From: Cohnella endophytica
Lineage (GTDB): Bacteria > Bacillota > Bacilli > Paenibacillales > Paenibacillaceae
Assembly: GCF_003628305.1 (NCBI RefSeq)
Contig: NZ_RBZM01000004.1
Coordinates: forward strand, 62,001 to 126,000
Direction of reading: 5' to 3'
DNA length: 64,000 bases
Shown: positions 46,001-52,263 of the stretch, in pieces
How positions within the stretch are numbered: position 1 is the stretch's first letter
Layout: each line of letters begins with the position of its first letter
The notes under the pieces: model-generated
The model's input: the letters and a program-made list of their open reading frames with translations, nothing else
Databases searched by the model: none
Told to the model about the DNA's origin: nothing
Position numbers and translations under genes: made by a program

Positions 46001-49000
46001 GCAGACACCTGCGTGGATGACTACTTCGAACGGTTCGCCTTTGAGCCGCGAAGAGGCACTCGCCAATATGAGAACCCATATCGAAACGGTTTTGACGCAC
46101 TACGGTGACAAATACGGCAACAATTTTGTTTCTTGGGACGTCGTCAACGAAGCGATGAACGACAATCCTTCTAATCCTTCGGATTGGAGTGCTTCCCTTC
46201 GCACCTCTCCTTGGAAAACGGCGATCGGTAACGATTACGTGGAGCAGGCGTTCTTGGCAGCAAGAGAAGTGCTGGACGCGCACCCCTCTTGGAATATCAA
46301 GCTCTATTACAACGATTACAACGATGATAACCAGAACAAAGCTACGGCTATTTACAACATGGTCAAAGCTATCAACGACAAGTACGCGCTTACGCATCCG
46401 GGCAAGAAGCTGATCGACGGCGTCGGCATGCAGGCGCATTACAACGTCAACACGAAGCCGGACAACGTTAAAGCGTCGTTGGAGCGGTTTATCTCCTTGG
46501 GCGTTGAAGTCAGCATTACCGAGCTGGACATAACGGCCGGCAACGGCGGTACGATCACCGAAAAGGAAGCAATCGTACAAGGCTACTTGTACGCGCAGCT
46601 ATTCCAAATTTACAAAGAGCACGCCTCGAATATCGCCAGAGTCACCTTCTGGGGTCTGAACGACGCGACGAGCTGGAGAAAAGAACAACCGCCGTTGCTC
46701 TTCGATAACAACCTGCAAGCGAAGCAAGCCTATTACGGCGTTATCGATCCGAGCAAGTTCATAGCGGAGCACCCGCCGGCTTCGGCAACCGCTAGCCAAA
46801 CGTCCGCTAAATACGGTACGCCGGTCATAGACGGAACCATTGACACGATCTGGAGCGATGCGCCTGAAGTGTCGATCCAGAAGTTCCAGATGGCTTGGCA
46901 AGGTGCACGCGGTGTAGGCAAAGCGCTCTGGGATGATCACAACCTGTATGTGCTAATCCAAGTTACTGATAATGCGGAACTGGATAGTACTAGCCCGAAC
47001 GCATATGAACAAGATTCCGTCGAAGTGTTCGTAGACGAGAATAATGGAAAGACAGCTTCCTATGAATCGGATGACGGGCAATACAGAGTAAACTATAAGA
47101 ACCAGGCAACTTTCAATCCGTCAAGCAAAGCAGCCGGTTTCGAGTCGGCCACCTCTCTTTCCGGAACGAACTACACGGTAGAAATGAAAATACCGTTAAC
47201 ATCGATCACGCCGGAAAACAACATGAAGCTAGGCTTTGACTTGCAAATCAACGACGGTAAAAACGGTGCTCGTCAGAGCGTTGCCGCATGGAACGATTTG
47301 ACCGGCCAAGGTTATCAAGACACGTCCGTTTTTGGAGTGCTTACGCTTTTCGGTAAGAGTCCTCCTGCAACGCCACCGGAGGCGCCTGCGAACGTAACGG
47401 CTTCCGCCGTGAACGCTAGCTCGATCAAGTTGAATTGGGATGCCGCTTCAGACACGAACGTAACGTTCTCCGTCTATCGCGGAACGTCCGAATCCGGTCC
47501 TTTCACGGAAATAACTTCAGGCAAAACGGGTTCTGAATACACGGATACGGGTCTGGAGGCTTCAACGAAGTACTACTACAACGTTAAGGCAGTTAAAGGG
47601 GAATTGGTGTCGGATGCATCCGCAGTCGTAAATGCAACGACGAATCCTCAGGTTGTAACGCCGCCTGAAGAGGTTTTGGCGGTACCTACGGGATTGACGG
47701 CCGCTGCACAAAGCCAATCCTCGATCAAGTTGAATTGGGATGCCGCTTCATACACGAACGTAACGTTCTCCGTCTATCGCGGAGAGTCCGAATCCGGTCC
47801 ATTCACGGTAATCGCTTCCGGTGAATCGGGTACTGAATACACGGATACGGGTCTGGAGGCTTCAACGAAGTACTACTACAACGTTAAGGCAGTTAAAGGG
47901 GAATTGGTGTCGGATGCATCCGCAGTCGTAAATGCAACGACGAATCCTCAGGTTGTAACGCCACCTGAAGAGGTTTTGGCGGTACCTACGGGATTGACGG
48001 CCGCTGCACAAAGCCAATCCTCGATCAAGCTGACTTGGAACACCACTTCAGACACGAGCGTAACGTTCTCCGTCTATCGCGGAACGTCCGAATCCGGTCC
48101 TTTCACGGAAATCGCTTCTGGCAAAACGGGTTCTGAATACACGGATATGGGTCTGACCGCTTCGACGAAGTACTATTACTACGTGAAGGCAGTTAAAGGG
48201 GAATTGGTGTCGGATGCATCCACAGTTGTGTTTGCAACAACGAGCGCCGCTCCGCCTCAGACCGGTACAGTCACGCCTCCTCCGGTGACTGAACAGCCGG
48301 CTGAAAACGGCCAGATCACACCAAAAGTTACCGTGAATAACGGTAAGGCATCGTCCAACATCTCTGCCGGCAATCTGCAGAAAGCGTTCGATCAAGTTGT
48401 AACTAACGCTGCAGGCAAGAAAAAAGTTACGATCGACATTCCTGCAACAGCAGGCGCAAATTCATACGAAGTGCAATTGCCGCTTCAAAGCCTGAAAGAT
48501 TCCGGATCGACAGTACTTGCGATCAAGACGGAGAACGGCACGGTCGAGCTGCCTGGCAACATGCTGGCAGGCACGAACGTCGGCAGCTCCGATTCCATAT
48601 CGGTTCGCTTGGGCAAGGTCTCGACAGAAGGACTCAGCAATGACGTCCGCCAGCAAATCGGTAACCATCCGGTCATTAGCCTCGAAGTTTTGGCAGGCGA
48701 CTCCGTTGTCGCTTGGAACAACCCGAACGCGTCTGTAACGGTATCCGTTCCTTACACGCCGACGGCTGAAGAGCTAAGCAACCCGGATCACATCATCATC
48801 TGGTACATCGACGGCATCGGCAAAGCGACACCTGTGCCGAATGCCCGCTACGATGCAGCAAGCGGTACGGTCAAATTCTCGACGACTCACTTCAGTAACT
48901 ATGCAGTTGCATTCGTCGTGAAATCGTTCGGAGATCTTCAGTCCGTACCATGGGCGAAGAAAGCGATCGAAGCGATGGCATCTCGCGGAATCATTAACGG

Positions 49001-49463
49001 CACGAGCGAGAATGCGTACGATCCGAACGCCGCCATCAAGAGAGCGGACTTCCTGTCGCTGCTCGTTCGCGCATTGGAGCTTAAAGGTAACAATGCTTCC
49101 GTAACGATGTTCTCCGACGTGGATTCCTCCGCATACTACTACGATGCGGTCAAGATCGCTGCGCAGCTCGGCATCATTCAAGGCACGGGCAGCAATCTGT
49201 TCGATCCGAACAGCAAGATCTCGCGTCAAGACATGATGGTCATCGCGGCGCGCGCGGCGAAAGCCGCAGGCAAAGCGTTGCCGACAGGCGGCACTTTGGA
49301 TGCGTTCAGCGACGAGGCATCGGTAGCTTCTTACGCGAAAGACAGCGTTGCAGCGTTGGTCAATGCCGGTATCGTGCAAGGCTCGAACGGCAAATTGGCG
49401 CCGAATAGCTCTCTCACTCGCGCCGAAGCAGCAGTTATCCTGCAACGAATTTGGAGTAAATAA
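43068..49463 (+). CDS. Modular acetylxylan esterase (CE4) and GH10 endo-xylanase with CBMs, FN3 and SLH
   Basis: A 2131-aa cell-surface enzyme with a signal peptide ending near ANA-A (about 30). Modules: CE4/NodB deacetylase (about 32-255; TFDD with D98-D99, NHTKTH with H152 and H156); four CBM22/CBM4-type modules (about 262-890); GH10 catalytic domain (about 896-1235; acid/base E1028 in DVVNEAM, nucleophile E1152 in ITELDI); CBM9-like (about 1240-1425); three FN3 repeats (about 1438-1725); a linker domain; and three SLH domains (about 1955-2131). It should strip acetyl groups from, and cut, xylan at the wall surface. An AAGGA site precedes the ATG, and a cre-like site suggests CcpA control. 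Confidence 0.93.
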   Translation: MSRRFKRQLLSLLAAVLLVPQFWFAPKANAASATIPVILYHVITDNPSGDYQYSTANFKKQMKYLNDNGYTTVSAEQYVDIIVNGATAPSKPILLTFDDATPDFITNALPVLTQYNMKAVSFVIQDNIGSWGMTLSQLNTLKNNPNISLQNHTKTHDQAVWTTSITKATAAAEIQSANTFLKGITGKDPILLAYPYGNYNADVKAAATENGIIVGFKAWSGDDDALAMGRILIKKDDTLNTFAAAIGGPTPPTPEAIGNVVVSNDFENGTQGWFKRGTETVTASTNAAHSGTRSLLVEGRTDNWNGPGFNLAATGKLNKESVYEFSAWVKLKEGTTGSETIQFGAQQTGAANEYLNPGSAATVTADAWVQVKGEYTYDMNANSLQVYLQSNSSKTVSFYVDDFQVKVVKPAVLVEKFENGKNGWTGNGATATVTNAVYHSGSNALLVTGRTQNYHGPSLVLTDTLEKGAEYEISAYAKLDTGAASTQLKASIEQSGLTGNDQFKQVIGLTTVTDGAWVKLSGTYTYNTAATGIKLYFESEDAGKNTSFAIDDVVIRQTSAAPPPGFIVLSQSFEDGQLGGWTDLGWNGTGTAVVSSDYASEGTKSLLYKNRSDRKSAVSLNLTSKLVSGHKYDISYKLRSAQGTDNYHLGAKVKSGGTDSYPWIIGNQAVTDSAWKTFELKGYEVPASTTEFLVWIEANIYSPDETATAKADYYMDEFVIKDVTPGAEPPRTPAVPFNTITFEDQSKGGFVGRAGTEMLTVTDEANHTDNGSYALKVEGRTDSWHGPTIRVEQNVDKGSEYKVTAWVKLISPTSSQLQLSTQVGNGSTASYNTIQAKTVRATDGWVKLEGTYRYSSVGDEFLTIYVESSSNKTASFYIDDISFVNTGSIPISVQKDLTPIKTQYQNDFLIGNAVSAADFDGTRLELLKLHHNVVTAENAMKPDATQAVKGTFTYADSLVDKAIAAGMKVHGHVLVWHQQTPAWMTTSNGSPLSREEALANMRTHIETVLTHYGDKYGNNFVSWDVVNEAMNDNPSNPSDWSASLRTSPWKTAIGNDYVEQAFLAAREVLDAHPSWNIKLYYNDYNDDNQNKATAIYNMVKAINDKYALTHPGKKLIDGVGMQAHYNVNTKPDNVKASLERFISLGVEVSITELDITAGNGGTITEKEAIVQGYLYAQLFQIYKEHASNIARVTFWGLNDATSWRKEQPPLLFDNNLQAKQAYYGVIDPSKFIAEHPPASATASQTSAKYGTPVIDGTIDTIWSDAPEVSIQKFQMAWQGARGVGKALWDDHNLYVLIQVTDNAELDSTSPNAYEQDSVEVFVDENNGKTASYESDDGQYRVNYKNQATFNPSSKAAGFESATSLSGTNYTVEMKIPLTSITPENNMKLGFDLQINDGKNGARQSVAAWNDLTGQGYQDTSVFGVLTLFGKSPPATPPEAPANVTASAVNASSIKLNWDAASDTNVTFSVYRGTSESGPFTEITSGKTGSEYTDTGLEASTKYYYNVKAVKGELVSDASAVVNATTNPQVVTPPEEVLAVPTGLTAAAQSQSSIKLNWDAASYTNVTFSVYRGESESGPFTVIASGESGTEYTDTGLEASTKYYYNVKAVKGELVSDASAVVNATTNPQVVTPPEEVLAVPTGLTAAAQSQSSIKLTWNTTSDTSVTFSVYRGTSESGPFTEIASGKTGSEYTDMGLTASTKYYYYVKAVKGELVSDASTVVFATTSAAPPQTGTVTPPPVTEQPAENGQITPKVTVNNGKASSNISAGNLQKAFDQVVTNAAGKKKVTIDIPATAGANSYEVQLPLQSLKDSGSTVLAIKTENGTVELPGNMLAGTNVGSSDSISVRLGKVSTEGLSNDVRQQIGNHPVISLEVLAGDSVVAWNNPNASVTVSVPYTPTAEELSNPDHIIIWYIDGIGKATPVPNARYDAASGTVKFSTTHFSNYAVAFVVKSFGDLQSVPWAKKAIEAMASRGIINGTSENAYDPNAAIKRADFLSLLVRALELKGNNASVTMFSDVDSSAYYYDAVKIAAQLGIIQGTGSNLFDPNSKISRQDMMVIAARAAKAAGKALPTGGTLDAFSDEASVASYAKDSVAALVNAGIVQGSNGKLAPNSSLTRAEAAVILQRIWSK
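47385..48240 (+). repeat. Three near-identical 300-bp FN3-coding repeats
   Basis: Units beginning near 47390, 47690 and 47990 share long identical stretches, including NVTFSVYRG, GLEASTKYYY and VKAVKGELVSDAS. They are recent duplications inside the xylanase gene. Confidence 0.9.
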
Positions 49464-49511
49464 GAGTTTCAGATAGCCTGAAGAGGCTGCTCTGCAGATT
49501 GAATCTTGATA

Positions 49512-49696
49512 TGCTCCCCATACGGTAGACAGGTGAAATAATAAATAACCTGTTTGCTGTGAGGGGAGCATTTTTCATGCCCGAAAATAAACTTAGTGCC
49601 TCAGAGAAATTAGCTATCATGCAAGAGATTGGCTTCGAGCGGAGAATACTTTTTATAAACGCTGTTAAATTACTCAAATCGGGAGGGTGCACATGA
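49512..49696 (+). mobile_element. Hairpin and short transposase-like remnant
   Basis: Arms TGCTCCCC (49512-49519) and GGGGAGCA (49563-49570) followed by five T could terminate the xylanase mRNA. A 39-codon frame (49577-49696) starts MPENKLSASEKLAIMQEIGF, which resembles the N-terminus of IS3-type OrfA proteins, then diverges. No terminal repeats or second reading frame are seen, so this is at most a fragment. Its stop overlaps the SDR start. Confidence 0.35.
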
Positions 49697-50634
49697 ACGA
49701 CAAAATTGTTGTCATTACAGGAGCAAATTCGGGAATCGGCAAGTCAGCGGCGATGAAATTTGCAACAGAAGGCTATCGGGTGATCATGGCTTGCCGCAAT
49801 ATGGAGATTAGCAAAACCGTGCAACGAGCCATTATCGAGACTTCAAAAAATAAGGACGTAGACTTGATAGAGCTCGACGTGTCGTCTTTCGATTCTATTC
49901 GTACATTTTGCGCTGCTTTTAAGGCTAAATACCCACGCTTGGACATTCTAATCCATAACGCCGCCTATTTAAATTACGGTGAAAAAGCGTATACGCTCAG
50001 CCCCGAGCAAATTGAATTGACTTTTGCGACGAATACATTCGGTCCTTTCCTGATGACTCGCATATTGGCGGATCATCTTGCTAAATCGCAAGACCCGCGT
50101 GTGTTGAATGCTTGCACGACGAACATCAAACATTTCTTCAATCCGAAGCGAAAAATCGACTTCGACAATTTGTTAGGCGAATATCGGGACACAAAGCCTT
50201 TTAGCGTCTATAAAATGTATGGGGACTCGAAAATGGCTCTGTTGATGCTGACCTTCAAAATGGCGGAGCAATTTAAAAGCCAAGGGATTAAGGTCAACGC
50301 ATTACAAATTAATCGCGTGAAACTGTCGAAAGAGACGATTCGGAAAATGAGTCCTGGTTGGAAAGTGCTTGCGTGGGCGCAAAATCTAACGAACCCTATG
50401 CCTGCGGGCATGGCCGACAACTACTATCACATTAGCACTTCGGATGAATACACGCATGCGACAGGTCAGCTATTCAACCATAAGAGAGAAATTGTCCGCC
50501 AAGCGGCAAGCGAAAAGGGCTTCACGCAATTGAAGAACATTTTCGGTTCCGGCAGCTATCCGAGCTACGCAACCGATCCTTACAATGTAGAGAAGATATG
50601 GAGCATGTGTACTTCGCTGGCTGCGGGGGATTAG
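49693..50634 (+). CDS. Short-chain dehydrogenase/reductase
   Basis: A 313-aa SDR with Rossmann motif TGANSGIG (residues about 10-17), HNAAYL in the NAG position, and catalytic YGDSK (Y-x-x-x-K). General layout and length fit the retinol-dehydrogenase/protochlorophyllide-reductase-like branch. The ATG at 49693 is preferred over GTG 49687 because GGGAGGG lies six bases ahead. Substrate unknown. It is flanked by a transposon-like remnant and a tRNA-derived element, so it may be cargo of the accessory region. Confidence 0.88.
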   Translation: MNDKIVVITGANSGIGKSAAMKFATEGYRVIMACRNMEISKTVQRAIIETSKNKDVDLIELDVSSFDSIRTFCAAFKAKYPRLDILIHNAAYLNYGEKAYTLSPEQIELTFATNTFGPFLMTRILADHLAKSQDPRVLNACTTNIKHFFNPKRKIDFDNLLGEYRDTKPFSVYKMYGDSKMALLMLTFKMAEQFKSQGIKVNALQINRVKLSKETIRKMSPGWKVLAWAQNLTNPMPAGMADNYYHISTSDEYTHATGQLFNHKREIVRQAASEKGFTQLKNIFGSGSYPSYATDPYNVEKIWSMCTSLAAGD

Positions 50635-50696
50635 CTGGGCAGATAGTTCACGTAGAGGTATTACACACCCCAAAAGAAATAACGAGTTTTATATCC

Positions 50697-50842
50697 CAAG
50701 CCTTTAGCTCAACTGGGGCGTTCCGCACGGACGGAACGAAGTGAAGGAGTACGGCATTGAAATTTACCGCTAAGAACTTCATTATCGATTTCACTTCGTC
50801 AGTATAGTTAATCGGAATTTCAATATCCGCTAGGGTCCACCA
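50697..50842 (+). repeat. tRNA-Ala-derived element, copy C (most complete)
   Basis: The 5' part AGCCTTTAGCTCAACTGGGG resembles the tRNA 5' end and D arm. A stem CGTTCCG/CGGAACG follows, then a core with arms ATTGAAATT (50756-50764) and AATTTCAAT (50816-50824), and the tRNA 3' end CCGCTAGGGTCCACCA. ACGAAGTGAA upstream of the core can pair with TTCACTTCGT inside it, interleaved with the other arms, so a pseudoknot is possible. It cannot fold as a normal tRNA. Confidence 0.82.
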
Positions 50843-50847
50843 AACAT

Positions 50848-50889
50848 AAACACCGACACGCTGAATAGAGCGTGTTGGTGTTTGTGTTT
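50848..50889 (+). terminator. Terminator after element C
   Basis: A stem AACACC plus ACACGCT pairs with AGCGTGT plus GGTGTT (one bulge each side), followed by a T-rich stretch. Confidence 0.85.
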
Positions 50890-50930
50890 GATCGGACTGA
50901 GTTGGTCGTACCAGTTGAGTTGTTCAGTGA

Positions 50931-51117
50931 ATCTAACGGTCTCCATCGCCGTTAAATCACAGATTATAGGTATTTTGCAATTCTAACGGTCGTAAATGCG
51001 GCTATTCGAATTTTTTTGAACCAAACGAGGATATCTGCACCAATTAACGTTGCTCACAACCGTTAGAAATTCAAAGGCGGCATTTTTGATTGATTAATGG
51101 CTGTGGCACCCGTTAGA
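50931..51117. repeat. Degenerate 50-bp array of TAACGG-N9-CCGTTA inverted repeats
   Basis: CTAACGG-N9-CCGTTAA at 50933-50955, a half site CTAACGG at 50983, TTAACG with CCGTTAG around 51044-51066, and TTAATGG-N9-CCGTTAG at 51094-51116. Steps are about 50 bp. The last two lie over the 3' end of the nuclease gene. The 59134-59317 array keeps the arms while loops differ. Confidence 0.75.
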
Positions 51118-51689
51118 TTTTTGTCATTTAGCCGATATGTGCGGTATCTTTGTTTTCCACTTGCAACAACAAGTATGTTCTTGGCGACAAGTGATCGAAG
51201 GATTACTCTGGTGCGATGCTCGGAGAGGGAAAGGTGTGCGGACAGTTCACGAGCTTCAAATGTTCGCATTAATCTTGAGGAAAACCTTATCGTTTCTTTT
51301 TCCGCCCAATTCAATCCCGATGCGATATCAATCGATAAAAACTTCCCGACAAAGGAAAGCACCAATTGTTTGCACACTCCGGGATCGTCGCGAATGGACA
51401 AGTATGCGATCGGTAAAAAGGACCAATCATCAAGAACAAGTAAGGCTTGTTTCATGCATAAATCCTTGAATCGTTCTACCTCAATGTCTCTGGCATGACT
51501 GCGATAATCATGAATCTCTATACATCCTTTCGCGCCGCCGGGCATATAGGCAAGATCAAGATAACGATATCGGTTATTAAAATCGCGAACTTCATACTCG
51601 GGATGCAAATCGTTAAAGTTTCCAATTACAGGGAACCATATCGAGCGCAGAAAAGTAACAACACTGTAGCTTAATCCTTTTTTTAACAT
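51063..51689 (-). CDS. Nuclease/HTH family protein, probably 5'-truncated by a nonsense codon
   Basis: 208 residues from the internal ATG 51689: SIWFPVIGNF, LHPEYEVRDF, YLDLAY, CIEIHDYRSHARD, then a C-terminal winged HTH (ARELSAHLSLSEHRTRVIL). It resembles the 5751-6449 protein but has H where that has D in the E-x-D motif. The same frame continues upstream to ATG 51776, which has GGTAGGAAG before it, and is broken only by TAG at 51725-51723 (codon 18 of a 237-aa ancestral protein). So the intact gene was probably 51776-51063 and the present start is secondary. It is flanked by tRNA-derived copies C and D. Confidence 0.72.
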   Translation of the reverse strand: MLKKGLSYSVVTFLRSIWFPVIGNFNDLHPEYEVRDFNNRYRYLDLAYMPGGAKGCIEIHDYRSHARDIEVERFKDLCMKQALLVLDDWSFLPIAYLSIRDDPGVCKQLVLSFVGKFLSIDIASGLNWAEKETIRFSSRLMRTFEARELSAHLSLSEHRTRVILRSLVAKNILVVASGKQRYRTYRLNDKNLTGATAINQSKMPPLNF

Positions 51690-51802
51690 TTCTCGTCTTC
51701 TTGGATTTTTCTCTTTAGCAATCTACAAGGTTAACCAATTTCCATAAATTTCGTCAAATAATAAGCTCATGCTCATCTTCCTACCTTTCTAAATTGAAAA
51801 CG

Positions 51803-51861
51803 AAAAACCGCTCTAATACGATGTTCATCTAAGAGCATCGCATCAAAGCGGTATGTGCTTC
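51803..51861 (-). promoter_or_regulatory. GAAGCAC leader hairpin upstream of nuclease gene
   Basis: On the minus strand: GTGAAGCAC (GAAGCAC at 51861-51855), ACCGCT, inner hairpin CGATG/CATCG, AGCGGT, then five T, 27 bases before the ancestral ATG at 51776. No gene lies upstream in this orientation, so it belongs to the nuclease leader. A possible promoter (TTGCTT, 18 bp, TAAACT) precedes it. Confidence 0.65.
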
Positions 51862-51997
51862 ACACCGTGATTTATTTTTAGTTTACTATATTTTTCAATT
51901 TAAAAGCAACATTTTTCCATTTTGATTTCGTTTCCTTGAGTAAAGAATTTCAGGTGAAAATATTTCCTGATTCGTCAAAACCCGCGGGGTCTTAGGT

Positions 51998-52030
51998 ATC
52001 GGAATTTCAATATCCCGCTAGGGTCCACCA
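51998..52030 (+). repeat. tRNA-Ala-derived element, copy D (3' end only)
   Basis: ATCGGAATTTCAATATCCCG then CTAGGGTCCACCA is identical to copies A/B over the last 33 bases. With copy C it brackets the nuclease gene. The stretch 52069-52263 beyond its terminator holds only the leader of the next gene. Confidence 0.85.
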
Positions 52031-52044
52031 AACCTAAATTTTAA

Positions 52045-52068
52045 ACACGCCACTTAGGCGTGTTTTTT
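52045..52068 (+). terminator. Terminator after element D
   Basis: Stem ACACGCC/GGCGTGT with a 5-base loop, followed by a T-run. Confidence 0.9.
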
Positions 52069-52263
52069 ATGTGCAAACCATACCCCAACGACTAAAAACA
52101 CTTTGAATGGGCCTGTTTGGCGTTCCCGGTACTATAATCGGTAATAACGGAAACTACATGTTATGGTAAAATAAGAAAAAGGACTGCAACTTATCACATA
52201 CAAATTCAGCTATCCCACTGGCGGATTTGATTTTCATCACCTTGTCCATACGGAGGCTCTCCA

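Noticed and set aside
50697..50842. Functional tRNA gene
   Set aside because: The acceptor arms pair poorly and the middle is far too long and cannot form a normal anticodon and T arm.
36866..50842. Group I or group II intron in a tRNA
   Set aside because: The inserts are only about 100 bases and show none of the conserved core pairings or a GUGYG start that I could recognise.
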